Part shown: positions 1 to 8,014 of the stretch, one piece after another | How positions within the stretch are numbered: position 1 is the first letter of the stretch | How the letters are laid out: each line of letters opens with the position of its first letter | Assembly: GCF_024741795.1 (NCBI RefSeq) | Contig: NZ_CP102950.1 | Coordinates: 434,001 to 498,000, forward strand | From: Arthrobacter sp. CJ23 | Lineage (GTDB): Bacteria; Actinomycetota; Actinomycetes; Actinomycetales; Micrococcaceae | Direction: 5' to 3' | DNA: 64,000 nucleotides | Made by a program: the position numbers and the translations under genes | Notes under the pieces: model-generated | What the model was told of the DNA's origin: nothing | Databases searched by the model: none | What the model saw: only the letters and a program-made list of their open reading frames with translations

Positions 1-613
1 CGTAGCGCGCCCGGTCCAGGGCGTCGGTGAGCGGGCACCATACCCGCACCGTCTGGATCCGTCCCTCCGACTCCACCACGTCCTTGCGGTCCGATTCCTG
101 GAACAGAGAGAACCAGCTGAACGGGATGCCCCAGGTGGAGGCCCGCGTGTGGACGCGTTTGGCGTCGTCGCCGGCGTTGATCCGGTCGATCCGGGCCTGG
201 TGCTTGTCGCGCTGTGATATCGGGATCAGCAGTTCGGCCAGCGGGCTGTGGACGCCGTCCATCAGCGCGTTGGCCGCCAAGCCGGCCCGGATCACGAGCT
301 GGCTGGGGCAGTAAAGCAGCCGCCCGGCGTCGGGGTCGTCCGCGTCCTGCTTGGCGTGCCGGCCCTGCGGAACCTTGGTCATGCGGACCAGGTCCGTGCG
401 GCCTGTGGGGAACGGGTCCCCGCCGGGCCGGGTGATCCGGCCGAGGGAGGCCTGGAGTTCGGCATTCTCGACGTCCGCCCGGGAACCGGTGCGGCGGCCG
501 TCGGCCAGCAGTTGGCGCTGCTGCTCCTCGGGGAAGGCCTCGATCGGTTCGTAGATGCGCAGCGAGGAGGAGAAGGGCAGCCCAGCCTGACCTCTGTACA
601 GGTTTCCAGTCAT
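1..613 (-). CDS. Hypothetical protein, C-terminus beyond the window
   Basis: An open frame runs on the minus strand from an ATG at 613 to the left edge, giving 204 codons without a stop. I do not recognise a domain. The visible part is mostly soluble and rich in Asp, Arg and Gln, with no signal peptide or membrane segment. A stretch around residues 93-100 reads RLLYCPSQ, and near residues 155-170 there is an aromatic run (WGIPFSWFSLF). Codon use matches the neighbouring genes, with G or C in most third positions, which supports a real gene. It lies 19 bases downstream of the exonuclease III stop on the same strand, so the two may be cotranscribed. The function is unknown and the C-terminal part cannot be judged. 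Confidence 0.7.
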   Translation of the reverse strand, partial: MTGNLYRGQAGLPFSSSLRIYEPIEAFPEEQQRQLLADGRRTGSRADVENAELQASLGRITRPGGDPFPTGRTDLVRMTKVPQGRHAKQDADDPDAGRLLYCPSQLVIRAGLAANALMDGVHSPLAELLIPISQRDKHQARIDRINAGDDAKRVHTRASTWGIPFSWFSLFQESDRKDVVESEGRIQTVRVWCPLTDALDRARY

Positions 614-632
614 CGCAGGCCCGCCCTTCCCA

Positions 633-1439
633 TCACTCAGCCAATTCCACGATCACGGGCGCATGGTCCGAGGCGCCCTTGCCCTTGCGTTCCTCGCGGT
701 CGATCGAAGCACCCGTGACGCGGGCAGCCAAAGCGGGCGAGGCCATGACGAAGTCGATCCGCATGCCTTCCTTCTTGGGGAAGCGCAGCTGCGTGTAGTC
801 CCAGTAGGTGTACACGCCCGGACCCGGCGTGTGGGGGCGTACGACATCGGCGAAACCCGCCGATTCGAACGCCTGGAACGCGGCGCGCTCGGGTTCGCTG
901 ACGTGGGTGAGGGCGTTGGCCTGGAAGTATTCGATGTCCCAGACGTCCTCGTCCAACGGGGCGATGTTCCAGTCGCCCATGAGCGCGATCTGGGCCTCAG
1001 GATTCCCGGAAACCCAGCCGGCGGCGTGGCCCTGGAGGACATCCAGCCACTTCAGCTTGTAGGGCATGTGCTCGTCATCCAGGGAGCGGCCGTTGGGCAC
1101 GTAAAGGCTCCAGATGCGCACGCCCCCGCACGTGGCGGCAATGGCGCGGGCCTCCTGGACGGGATCCTTGCCGTCCTTGCCGAAGGCGGGCTGGTCCAGG
1201 AAGGTGCGTTCGACGTCGTCGAGCCCTACACGGGAGGCGATCGCCACACCGTTCCACTGGCTCAGGCCGAAGTGGGCCACCTCGTAGCCCATGCGTTCGA
1301 AGAGTTCCCAGGGGAAGTTGTCGTCCTTGCACTTGGTCTCCTGGATGGCCAGGACATCGCAGTCACTGCGCTGCAGCCAGGCCTCCACGCGGTCGGCGCG
1401 GGCGCGGAGCGAATTCACATTCCAGGTAGCAATCTTCAC
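633..1439 (-). CDS. xth: Exodeoxyribonuclease III (Xth/ExoIII family)
   Basis: The 268-residue product is a full-length member of the exonuclease-endonuclease-phosphatase fold family that acts at abasic sites and degrades DNA 3' to 5' in base-excision repair. Visible motifs in order are WNVNS (6-10, metal/phosphate Asn), QETK (33-36, catalytic Glu), YVPNG (113-117, catalytic Tyr), GDWN (155-158, catalytic Asp and Asn), RIDF (about 226) and SDHAPV (257-262, catalytic Asp-His pair). All key residues are intact and the length is usual for ExoIII. The start MKIATWNVNS is typical of the family. The product is cytoplasmic. The gene stands 160 bases after the HdeD-like gene with a repeat element between them, so it may have its own promoter. 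Confidence 0.95.
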   Translation of the reverse strand: MKIATWNVNSLRARADRVEAWLQRSDCDVLAIQETKCKDDNFPWELFERMGYEVAHFGLSQWNGVAIASRVGLDDVERTFLDQPAFGKDGKDPVQEARAIAATCGGVRIWSLYVPNGRSLDDEHMPYKLKWLDVLQGHAAGWVSGNPEAQIALMGDWNIAPLDEDVWDIEYFQANALTHVSEPERAAFQAFESAGFADVVRPHTPGPGVYTYWDYTQLRFPKKEGMRIDFVMASPALAARVTGASIDREERKGKGASDHAPVIVELAE

Positions 1440-1493
1440 ATGACTAACTTACCCAACTTGGCGGCCGGGGGATGCTGCTGTGCGCCCCGAATC

Positions 1494-1570
1494 GGGGCGC
1501 TTTGGCGCGGACACGCCGTCGGGAAGGCGGTTTGTGGCACCTGCCGCAATCAAAGACGCCCACGACGGCG
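1494..1570 (+). repeat. Dispersed short repeat, copy 1 of 3
   Basis: A 77-base intergenic element starts GGGGCGCTTTGGCGCGGACA and ends CCCACGACGGCG. The same ends, in the same orientation and with a variable middle, recur at 2500-2580 and 5987-6066. The two ends carry CGCCGTCG and CGACGGCG, which are reverse complements, so a transcript could fold into a hairpin. A perfect small hairpin (GCGCCCCGAATCGGGGCGC, 1482-1500) overlaps the left end. It lies downstream of the HdeD-like gene. It could be a REP-like element or a terminator-bearing repeat. Confidence 0.65.
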
Positions 1571-1598
1571 GGGGGCCGGGGGAAGCGGCGGGCAGGCG

Positions 1599-2165
1599 TC
1601 AGCGGGCAAGCATCATGGTCGAAGTGGCGCGCCTGCGGAACTTCACACCGGAAACGATCAACAGCAAACCCTCGACCACGGTGAACGTCGCCAGCAGCCA
1701 GGCCAGGCTGACGATTCCGGCGCCGGGATTGAGCACCAACATGAAGCCAAGTGCTGCCATGGCCAGCCCTGTCAGCAAACGGATTCCCCAAGCCGCGGTT
1801 TCGGCGCGGGCTTCCAAGGCCTGCATGATCTGCGAGATCCCCAGAGCCAAGGCCCAGATGCCGATGAGGAGGCTCAGCGCGGTGGCCGTGATGCCCGGCC
1901 ACGAAACCGCCACGAGGCCGGCCGCGACCGAGATGAAGCCCCCCGCCATGCTCCAACGGGAGTGGCGCGCAGGATCGTAGAAGTAGTGGGCCAAGTTGGC
2001 GAGTCCATCGGTGATGGCGTAGATGCCGAACACGTAGACGAGGCCAAAAACCGTGGCAACCGGCAAGGAGGCAACCAGCAAGCCAAGGGCAATGGCGAGG
2101 GTTCCCCGGAAGAGCAGCGCCGTCCCGGAATGCTTAAACAGCTTGCGTCCTGTTGTGTCGGACAT
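1599..2165 (-). CDS. HdeD-family (DUF308) small integral membrane protein
   Basis: The 188-residue product is almost entirely hydrophobic, with about six predicted membrane helices arranged as pairs, the layout of HdeD/DUF308 proteins. HdeD is linked to acid resistance at high cell density in enteric bacteria. In Actinobacteria the role is not established. Visible features are a short polar N-terminus (MSDTTGRKLFKHSG), helix 1 near residues 17-38 and a charged tail GVKFRRRATS after the last helix. An FYDPARHSRWS loop sits near residues 62-72. The repeat at 1494-1570 follows the stop. A duplicated 24-base tag from the end of the response-regulator gene lies 41 bases upstream of the start, at 2207-2230. 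No substrate or partner can be inferred. Confidence 0.8.
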   Translation of the reverse strand: MSDTTGRKLFKHSGTALLFRGTLAIALGLLVASLPVATVFGLVYVFGIYAITDGLANLAHYFYDPARHSRWSMAGGFISVAAGLVAVSWPGITATALSLLIGIWALALGISQIMQALEARAETAAWGIRLLTGLAMAALGFMLVLNPGAGIVSLAWLLATFTVVEGLLLIVSGVKFRRRATSTMMLAR

Positions 2166-2204
2166 AGGGCCAGTTTATGGGAAAGGGGTCCGGTGCAACA
2201 GGAG

Positions 2205-2456
2205 TCAGCGCATTCCCTCGCGGCGGATGGGGCGTGCGCCGCTCGGACTCTCAAGCGCCCATTGCAAGTTCCTCGCTATCTTGCGCCCCGCCCCGCCCTT
2301 GTTGAGCGTCAGGACCGGGAGAATCGCAGAAAGTAGGGTCAGGGTGTCCAAGTCTTTCAGGGAGGTGTCGTTGCGTCGGAGTTCCCGGGTGACGTGCTGG
2401 AGGACCTCGACAGCGGACTCTGGGCGGCCAGTACTTTTGCTGTGCCTCGACGGCCC
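2205..2456 (-). pseudogene. Open-frame remnant ending with a copy of the response-regulator C-terminus
   Basis: Between the response-regulator stop and the HdeD-like start a minus-strand frame is open for 83 codons. It contains VEVLQHVTRELRRND and ends IRREGMR followed by TGA. Those last seven residues are exactly the last seven of the response regulator encoded at 2589-3215. No ATG, GTG or TTG with a ribosome-binding site begins the frame, and a TAG closes it upstream at 2457-2459. I read it as the tail of a decayed or rearranged gene rather than an active one. The family of the 83 codons is not recognised. The rest of 2166-2588 holds the dispersed repeat at 2500-2580. Confidence 0.35.
2207..2230. 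repeat. 24-base direct repeat, left copy (right copy 2591-2614)
   Basis: The 24 bases at 2207-2230 are identical to those at 2591-2614, where they form the 3' end of the response-regulator gene (codons for IRREGMR). The copies are 384 bases apart in the same orientation. A duplicated gene 3' end flanking an inserted segment is what a site-specific integration or a short tandem duplication leaves. The segment between them is too small for an intact element. Confidence 0.75.
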
Positions 2457-2499
2457 CTACCAAAGCGAGAAGCCAGGCCGTCCGGATCACACCCAACTC

Positions 2500-2580
2500 G
2501 GGGCACTTTGACACGGACACGCCGTCGAGTTGGGCACATCGTGGGGCCCTTGCGTTCCAAAGCGCCCCACGACGGCGGCG
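2500..2580 (+). repeat. Dispersed short repeat, copy 2 of 3
   Basis: This 81-base copy starts GGGGCACTTTGACACGGACA and ends GCCCCACGACGGCGGCG, matching the copies at 1494-1570 and 5987-6066 at both ends. Extra internal pairing is visible: CCCAACTCG (2492-2500) with CGAGTTGGG (2525-2533), and CGTGGGGC with GCCCCACG. It begins just downstream of the response-regulator stop and could end that transcript. Confidence 0.65.
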
Positions 2581-2588
2581 TGCCGGGC

Positions 2589-3215
2589 CTAGCGCATTCC
2601 CTCGCGGCGGATGGCGGTGGCAATCGCGGCCGCCCGGGTCTCGACGCCGAGCTTGGCGTAGATGTGCGCCAGGTGCGTCTTGACCGTCGCCTCGGAGATG
2701 AACAGCTGCTTGCCGAGCTCGCGGTTGCTCAGGCCCTGGGTGAGCAGGCTGAGGAGTTCGGCCTCGCGCGGGGTGAGGACCTCGTCCGGGTTGCGCAGCT
2801 GTTGGAACAGCCGGCTGGCCACGGGGGCGCTCATGACGCTCTTGCCCTGGACGGCCCCGCGGACCGCCGCGAAGATCTCCTCCGGTGCCGCGTCCTTGAG
2901 GAGGTAGCCCATGGCCCCGGCGTCGACGGCCCGCACAATGTCGGCGTCGGAATCGTAGGTGGTGAAGACGATCACCGCCTGCCGGCCATTGCGCTGCCGG
3001 AGACGTTTGATGGCCTCGATGCCGTCCATGCCGGGGCCCATGGCCAGATCCATCAGCACCACGTCGGGGGTGAGTTCTTCCGCTACCGCCAGTGCGTCCC
3101 CGCCGGAGGCCGCTTCGCCCACGACGACGATGTCCGGCTGGGTGCCCAGCAGCGCCTTGAGTCCGCTCCTGACCACGGTGTGGTCGTCGACGAGGAGGAC
3201 GGAGATGGGGGTCAT
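2589..3215 (-). CDS. NarL/LuxR-type response regulator (SenR-like)
   Basis: The 208-residue product has a receiver domain (about 4-120) and a LuxR-type helix-turn-helix (about 147-207). The receiver has the acidic pair Asp10-Asp11, the phospho-acceptor Asp56 in VVLMDLAM, a Thr in VFTTYDSD and the conserved Lys in YLLKDAAP. The DNA-binding part reads LTPREAELLSLLTQGLSNRE then SEATVKTHLAHIYAKLGV, the usual pattern. The start codon overlaps the end of the kinase gene by four bases, so the pair is translationally coupled. The kinase and the divergent secreted HbpS/GlcG-like gene recall HbpS-SenS-SenR of Streptomyces, a heme/redox-responsive system. That assignment rests on context. The regulator itself is a generic NarL type. 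Confidence 0.93.
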   Translation of the reverse strand: MTPISVLLVDDHTVVRSGLKALLGTQPDIVVVGEAASGGDALAVAEELTPDVVLMDLAMGPGMDGIEAIKRLRQRNGRQAVIVFTTYDSDADIVRAVDAGAMGYLLKDAAPEEIFAAVRGAVQGKSVMSAPVASRLFQQLRNPDEVLTPREAELLSLLTQGLSNRELGKQLFISEATVKTHLAHIYAKLGVETRAAAIATAIRREGMR

Positions 3216-4411
3216 GGGGTCTCCTGAGCGTTGGCTTCGGGGTGGTCCGCCAGCGACACGGGCAGTGGCGGGGACGGTGGCAGGGGCAGCTGCGCGGCGA
3301 TGATGGTGCCTTCGCCGGGCGAACTTTCCACCGAAAACACCCCGCCCAGCTGTTCGACGCGCTGCCGCATCGCCCGCAGCCCGTACCCGCCCCGTTCGGA
3401 GGGGGCTGGCACCGCTGCGGGATCAAAGCCGCGGCCGTCGTCGAACACGTCCAGGGTCACGGCGTCGGGCAGGTACCCGAGCGTGAGGCTCGCGCGCGTG
3501 GTCCCGGCGTGGAGCTTGATGTTCGCCGCCGCGCTTTGGGTCACGCGCAGCAGGGCATGGCGGACCTCGCCGGGCACGGGGCGGGGCTCGCCCGTGATCT
3601 GCAGCCGGACGCCGTCGAGGTACTGCTGGGCGGCCTGTTCCAGGGCCTCTGGCAGGGGACCTGTTTCCAGGCCGGGGGCGGAGAGCTCGTGGACCAGGCT
3701 GCGGGTATCGGCCAGGTTTTGGCGCAGCAGGATGCCGGCCTTGCGGACCTCGTCCTGGGCCCCGGCATCGGGCCAGGAACGCTGCGCGGCCTCGAGCAGG
3801 AGCAGGCTGCTGGCCAGGCCCTGGGTTACGGTGTCGTGGATTTCCCGGGATACGCGCTCGCGTTCGGCGGCCACCCCGGCGGCCCGTTCGCTCGCCGCGA
3901 GCCGGTCCTGGGCCTCCGTGACCTCGTCCACCAGCCGGCGCTGCAGGGCGGCGTCGCGCTCGATCTTGTCGTAGATCAGGGTCAGCAGCGCGCCGGCGGC
4001 GAGCGGTCCCAGCAGCATGGCGACGTCGCTGCCGCCGCTCATTCGGAAGAGCCCGACGGCGGTGGCGGCCGCCGTTGCGCCCCCCGCAACGTAAGCGGCC
4101 CAGCCGCGGAACGCCGTGCGGGAGAGGAAGAAGAGCGCGAAGGAGCACCAGGCGAAACTCGGGGCGGCGATGACCAGCGCGGACCAGGCGGCCACCAGCG
4201 CGAACATCCATGGGATCCAGGGCTGGCGGTGCTGCGCCAGGACGGCTGTCACAGCATAGAGTACGCAGACCATAGCTGCCAGGACCACTGTCCAGAGATT
4301 GTCCGCCGGCGAATGCCGCATAACGTACCGGACCCCGGACGCCACCATCAGCACGGCGAAGCTCATGTGGACCACGGCGTCGATCCGGCCACCGATCCTG
4401 TTCTCTGTCAT
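3212..4411 (-). CDS. NarL-type sensor histidine kinase (SenS-like)
   Basis: The 399-residue product has an N-terminal membrane block of about five helices (residues 15-150), a short coiled linker, a HisKA_3 dimerisation domain with the phospho-acceptor His192 in SREIHDTVTQGL, and a C-terminal HATPase domain with an N-box region near SAAANIKLHA and a G-box YGLRAMRQR near residue 345. There is no large extracellular domain, as in intramembrane-sensing kinases. Length and layout fit SenS, whose membrane part is controlled by the secreted HbpS protein. The HbpS-like gene starts 242 bases away on the other strand. The stop overlaps the response-regulator start by four bases. The role as a heme or redox sensor is inference. 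The kinase assignment is firm. Confidence 0.93.
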   Translation of the reverse strand: MTENRIGGRIDAVVHMSFAVLMVASGVRYVMRHSPADNLWTVVLAAMVCVLYAVTAVLAQHRQPWIPWMFALVAAWSALVIAAPSFAWCSFALFFLSRTAFRGWAAYVAGGATAAATAVGLFRMSGGSDVAMLLGPLAAGALLTLIYDKIERDAALQRRLVDEVTEAQDRLAASERAAGVAAERERVSREIHDTVTQGLASSLLLLEAAQRSWPDAGAQDEVRKAGILLRQNLADTRSLVHELSAPGLETGPLPEALEQAAQQYLDGVRLQITGEPRPVPGEVRHALLRVTQSAAANIKLHAGTTRASLTLGYLPDAVTLDVFDDGRGFDPAAVPAPSERGGYGLRAMRQRVEQLGGVFSVESSPGEGTIIAAQLPLPPSPPLPVSLADHPEANAQETP

Positions 4412-4653
4412 GGGTTCCTGTCCGCGTGAAGGGCGCTATCCACCATGCTAATTCCCTTGCTATTGCCGGTCTCTCAACCTTTCGGCTGATATGGGGGGCG
4501 GAAGGGATGAGAGGGAGAGGGCCGGCCGAGCGATGTGTTCCGCAGCGGCCCGGGCCAAGCTTGAAGAGCGAGCCGGTAAGGTTGCCGGCACGCCACAGAC
4601 CTTGAACCAAATCAGACCTTGAAGCAATCAAGTCTCGAACAACGGGAGAAGCC
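4412..4653. promoter_or_regulatory. Divergent promoter region with an 11-base direct repeat
   Basis: This 242-base gap separates the kinase and the secreted HbpS-like gene, so both promoters should lie here. Close to the HbpS-like start the sequence CAGACCTTGAA occurs twice (4596-4606 and 4613-4623) with a 17-base period, a spacing that would suit a dimeric activator. A purine-rich tract (4484-4520) lies in the middle. The binding protein is unknown; the adjacent response regulator is the natural candidate. Confidence 0.4.
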
Positions 4654-5235
4654 ATGAAGAAGTCCACCATGATGTTCACCAGCGCAGCCGTCAGCGCCTT
4701 GGTCCTTACCGGCGGTATCACCGCTGTTGCCAACGCCGTTTCCGTGCCGCAGCAGGCCACAGTCTCGCAGGCTCCCGCAGCCGTTCCCGCCGTCGACGTC
4801 CCCGCCGGTGAGGGCACCACCGTGGCTCAGAACCGCGTCTCCGCCACCGCCTCCGCGAAGGCTGTCCAGGCTGCCCTGGCCAAGTGCGCGGCCGACAAGC
4901 TGCCGTTCGTCACCGTCTCCGTGGTTGACCGCTTCGGCACCGTCCAGGCCGTGCTGCGTGGCGACAACGCCGCCGAGCACACCATCGAGGCCTCCAAGCA
5001 GAAGGCATACACCGCAGCTGCCTTCGGCGCCCCCACCAGCGAGCTCAACGGCCGGATCAGCGGCAACGGCAAGCCTTCCATCGCCGATCTTCCCGGCACC
5101 CTGTTCCTCGCCGGCGGCGTCCCGCTGAAGGTCAACGGCGTCTCCGTGGCCGGCATCGGCGTAGGCGGCGCACCTGACGGCGCCCTGGACGAAGCCTGCG
5201 CCACGGCTGGCGCCGAGGCCATCCTGGTCAAGTAG
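4654..5235 (+). CDS. Secreted HbpS/GlcG-family heme-binding protein
   Basis: The 193-residue product begins with a classical signal peptide (MKKSTMMFTS, a hydrophobic run, and an ANA cleavage motif near residue 27), then a Pro/Ala/Val-rich linker. From about residue 60 it has the GlcG/HbpS (DUF336) domain: a helix, the strand FVTVSVVDRFGTVQAVLRGD, the EASKQKAYTAAAFG helix, and a C-terminal SVAGIGVGGAPDGALDEACA segment typical of the family. HbpS of Streptomyces binds heme outside the cell and modulates the SenS kinase. Here a SenS/SenR-like pair is encoded divergently, which supports the same role. The start has a GGAGAAG ribosome-binding site eight bases upstream. The lipoprotein gene begins 11 bases after the stop. 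Heme binding itself cannot be read from the sequence. Confidence 0.88.
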   Translation: MKKSTMMFTSAAVSALVLTGGITAVANAVSVPQQATVSQAPAAVPAVDVPAGEGTTVAQNRVSATASAKAVQAALAKCAADKLPFVTVSVVDRFGTVQAVLRGDNAAEHTIEASKQKAYTAAAFGAPTSELNGRISGNGKPSIADLPGTLFLAGGVPLKVNGVSVAGIGVGGAPDGALDEACATAGAEAILVK

Positions 5236-5246
5236 GCTTCCAGCCA

Positions 5247-5957
5247 ATGCGAACGTTCAGGAAAGTAGTCCGGCGCCGTACCCTGGTCATCCTGGCCGGG
5301 GCCGCGGCCGCCGGGCTGCTTGCCGCGTGCGGCTCCGCACCGTCCGCGCCCCAGCCGGCCGCTACTTCGGCAAACACGACGCCGGTGCCCGCCGCCGCGG
5401 ACACCGCACCGCCGTCGTCGGCTGCGTCGGCCGCTTCGGCACCGCCCGCCCTCACTCCGGAGGCACAGATGGAAACCGACCGACTGCTCATCCTCGCCGC
5501 CAAGGCCAACGATCCGGCCCGGGTCAAGGAACTCATCGCGGCCGGCGGCAACGTCAACGCGAAGGACGCCATCCAGGACTCCGCGTTCCTGTACGCGGGG
5601 GCCGAGGGCTTCAACGAGGTGCTGCAGCTGACGCTGGCCGCGGGGGCGGATGTCCGCAGCATCAACCGCTACGGGGGCACCGCGCTGATCCCCGCGAGCG
5701 AACACGGCCACGTGGACACCGTGCGGATCCTGATCGTTGCAGGCGTGCCCGTGGACCACGTGAACAACCTGGGCTGGACCGCCATGCAGGAGGCCATCCT
5801 GCTCAACAACGGCGGGCCCAGGCAGCAGGACGTGGTCCGGCAGCTCCTGGACGCCGGCGCCGACCCGGACATCCGCGACCCCCAGGGCCGCACCGCCCTG
5901 CAGAATGCGGAGCGGCTCGGGTTCGCGGAGATCGCGGCGATGATCCGGGGCCGCTGA
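5247..5957 (+). CDS. Ankyrin-repeat lipoprotein
   Basis: The 236-residue product starts with an Arg-rich n-region, a hydrophobic stretch and the lipobox LLAAC, which gives lipidation at Cys28. A Ser/Pro/Ala-rich spacer (30-75) follows, then about four or five ankyrin repeats (80-235). Recognisable repeat cores are DRLLILAAKANDPARVKELI, GGNVNAKD, AGADVRSINRYGGTALIPAS, GHVDTVRILIVAGVP and GADPDIRDPQGRTALQNAER. It should sit on the outer face of the membrane and bind a protein partner. It is 11 bases behind the HbpS-like gene on the same strand, so the two are probably one operon, which makes the lipoprotein a possible accessory of the heme-sensing locus. Ankyrin proteins paired with peroxidases or catalases are known in bacteria, but none is seen here. 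Confidence 0.88.
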   Translation: MRTFRKVVRRRTLVILAGAAAAGLLAACGSAPSAPQPAATSANTTPVPAAADTAPPSSAASAASAPPALTPEAQMETDRLLILAAKANDPARVKELIAAGGNVNAKDAIQDSAFLYAGAEGFNEVLQLTLAAGADVRSINRYGGTALIPASEHGHVDTVRILIVAGVPVDHVNNLGWTAMQEAILLNNGGPRQQDVVRQLLDAGADPDIRDPQGRTALQNAERLGFAEIAAMIRGR

Positions 5958-5986
5958 CCGGCCTGCGCTGCCGGCCCGGCCGTCCC

Positions 5987-6066
5987 GGGGCACATTGGCG
6001 CGGACACGCCGTGGAATTGGGCCTGTTCCTGCAGAACCAGCCTCAAAGCAGCCCACGACGGCGGCG
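5987..6066 (+). repeat. Dispersed short repeat, copy 3 of 3
   Basis: This 80-base copy starts GGGGCACATTGGCGCGGACA and ends AGCCCACGACGGCGGCG. It lies between the converging ends of the ankyrin lipoprotein gene and the thiolase gene. The middle 30 bases differ from the other two copies while the ends are kept, which suggests selection on the ends or mobilisation through them. Confidence 0.65.
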
Positions 6067-6100
6067 CTCGCCCCAACTGCGCTGGTCAGGCCGGCCGGCC

Positions 6101-7315
6101 CTACACGGCCTCCAGCACGCTCACGTAGTTGGCGATGCCCACGCCGCCCATGTTCTGGACCGCGCCGCGCCGCGCATTGGGCAGCTGCATGGCGCCCGCC
6201 GTGCCGCTGAGCTGCATGGCTGCGATGACGTGCTGCGACACGCCGGTGGCGCCCACGGGGTGGCCTTTTGCCTTCAGCCCGCCGGAGACGTTGATGGGCA
6301 GCTTGCCGTCCTTGTAGACCCAGCCTTCCTGGATGGCGCGCCAGCCCTCGCCGCGCGGTGTCAGCCCCATGGCCTCGTACATGAGCAGTTCGGCGATGGT
6401 GAAGCAGTCGTGCACCTCGGCGAAGTCCAGGCCCTCAATCCCGACGCCGGCCATCCCCAGCGCCCGCTCCCAGGACACCCGGGTGGCGGCGAACTCGGTG
6501 GGGTCGCGCTTCTCCGCGGGGAAGAAGTCGTTCGCGTGCCCGAAACCGGCCAGGCGCACCGGTGCGGTTGCGCCGCCGCTCGCCGACGTTGAAATCACGA
6601 CGGCGGCGGCACCGTCGGACACTGGCGAACAGTCCGTGCGGCGCAAGGGTTCGGCAACCATGGGGTTCTTCTCGGAGATGGTCCGGCAGAACTCCTCGCC
6701 GAAGTCCCGGTGCATCTGCGCATAGGGGTTGTCCATGCCGTTGTGGTGGTTCTTGGCGGCGATGGAACCGAGGATGTCGCCCAGGCCGCCGGCAAAACCG
6801 GAACCGGCGATGACAGCCCCGTAGCGCTTCTCGTAGTGTTTGGCGACCTCCGCGAACAGGCCCGTGAATCCAGTGGAGGACGCCTTGCCTGCCATCTCGT
6901 ACGAAGCACCAAGCAGGCCGGCCCCCACCACGTCGGCCCCGGCGTCGGTCATCTTCTCGGCGCCGATCACCAGCACGCTGCGGGCGGTCCCGGCCAGTAC
7001 GGCTTTGACGCCCTGCTGGAAGGCTGCAGAACCGGAAGCACAGGCATTTTCGGCACGCGTGGCGGGCACGTTGGCCAGATCCTCGGACAGCTGCAGCGCG
7101 AGCGAGGACGTGAAGCCCAGCGGCTGCATGCCCGAGTTGAACTGGCCGAGGTAGATCTCGTCGATGTCCTTGGGCTCCAGGCCGGAGTTCCGGATGGCCT
7201 CGCCGGCAACCTGCACGATCAGCGATTCGAGGGTGTCGTCCGTCAGCTTCCCGAACTTGCTGTGGCCCCATCCCGTAAGCAGGATGTCCTTGCCGAATTG
7301 GTCCTGCAGGCTCAT
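6101..7315 (-). CDS. Acetyl-CoA acetyltransferase, SCP2-type thiolase
   Basis: The 404-residue product belongs to the SCP-x/SCP2-like thiolases, which cleave 3-ketoacyl-CoA with CoA or condense two acyl-CoAs. The nucleophile is Cys92 in ENACASGS. Near the C-terminus are the EVHDCFT motif and GHPVGATG, whose His352 completes the active site. The length is usual. Its start overlaps the stop of the CoA-transferase beta gene by four bases, so the order CoA-transferase A, CoA-transferase B, thiolase forms one operon. A CoA-transferase followed by a thiolase activates a 3-keto acid with CoA and then splits it, as in acetoacetate or 3-oxoadipate use. The particular substrate cannot be told. It is not the PcaF-type thiolase usual for 3-oxoadipate. 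Confidence 0.9.
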   Translation of the reverse strand: MSLQDQFGKDILLTGWGHSKFGKLTDDTLESLIVQVAGEAIRNSGLEPKDIDEIYLGQFNSGMQPLGFTSSLALQLSEDLANVPATRAENACASGSAAFQQGVKAVLAGTARSVLVIGAEKMTDAGADVVGAGLLGASYEMAGKASSTGFTGLFAEVAKHYEKRYGAVIAGSGFAGGLGDILGSIAAKNHHNGMDNPYAQMHRDFGEEFCRTISEKNPMVAEPLRRTDCSPVSDGAAAVVISTSASGGATAPVRLAGFGHANDFFPAEKRDPTEFAATRVSWERALGMAGVGIEGLDFAEVHDCFTIAELLMYEAMGLTPRGEGWRAIQEGWVYKDGKLPINVSGGLKAKGHPVGATGVSQHVIAAMQLSGTAGAMQLPNARRGAVQNMGGVGIANYVSVLEAV

Positions 7316-8004
7316 GCGTTTACTCCTTCAAAAGTGTGGGACTCGAGTGCGACGGAAAACTCCGCCTCCGTCTTGCTGCGGATCTCCTCCACGGTGACGC
7401 CCGGGGCGAGGCGGGTCAGCAGCAGCTGCCGCCCGCCGCCGTCGGCGTTTGTCTCGTCCGGCACGATGTCGAAGACCGCGAGGTCACTGATGATGCGGTC
7501 CACGCAGCCCAGGCCGGTCGGGGGCAGCGTGCATTCTGTGACGATCTTGGCGGTGCCGTCCTTGGCGTTGTGTTCGGTAAGGACCACCACGCGCGGCGTC
7601 CCGGCCACCAGATCCATTGCACCACCCATGCCTTTGACCATCTTGCCGGGGATGGTCCAGTTGGCCAGGTCGCCGCTGCCGGACACCTGCATGGCGCCCA
7701 GGATGGCCACTTTCACGTGCCCGCCGCGGATCATGCCGAACGAGGTGGCGGAGTCGAAAATGCTGCCGCCCGGGGTGATGGTGACGGTCTGCTTGCCGGC
7801 GTTGATGAGGTCGGCGTCTTCCTCGCCCTCGTAGGGGAACGGGCCCATGCCGAGCAGGCCGTTTTCGCTCTGGAGGACCACCCGTACGCCGCGTGGGAGG
7901 TTGTTGGCCACCAGCGTGGGGATGCCGATGCCGAGGTTGACGTAGTCGCCGTCGTTCAGTTCTTCAGCCGCGATGGCGGCCATTTCGTCTCGTGTCCATG
8001 CCAT
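7312..8004 (-). CDS. 3-oxoacid CoA-transferase, subunit B
   Basis: The 230-residue product is the beta subunit of a family I CoA-transferase. The catalytic glutamate is Glu47 in [12 protein letters not shown], which forms the CoA thioester. Other family segments are [14 protein letters not shown] (23-36), [14 protein letters not shown] and [14 protein letters not shown]. The start ATG has an AGGAGAATCACC ribosome-binding site. Ten bases separate it from the alpha-subunit stop and it overlaps the thiolase start by four bases, so subunits and thiolase should be made together. It acts in the cytoplasm as an A2B2 or similar complex. Succinyl-CoA or acetyl-CoA may be the CoA donor; the acceptor is undefined. 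Confidence 0.92.
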   Translation of the reverse strand: MAWTRDEMAAIAAEELNDGDYVNLGIGIPTLVANNLPRGVRVVLQSENGLLGMGPFPYEGEEDADLINAGKQTVTITPGGSIFDSATSFGMIRGGHVKVAILGAMQVSGSGDLANWTIPGKMVKGMGGAMDLVAGTPRVVVLTEHNAKDGTAKIVTECTLPPTGLGCVDRIISDLAVFDIVPDETNADGGGRQLLLTRLAPGVTVEEIRSKTEAEFSVALESHTFEGVNA

Positions 8005-8014
8005 GGTGATTCTC

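Noticed and set aside
663..2336. A 557-codon plus-strand frame opposite exonuclease III and the HdeD-like gene
   Set aside because: The antisense genes have full catalytic motifs or membrane patterns, while this frame has none.
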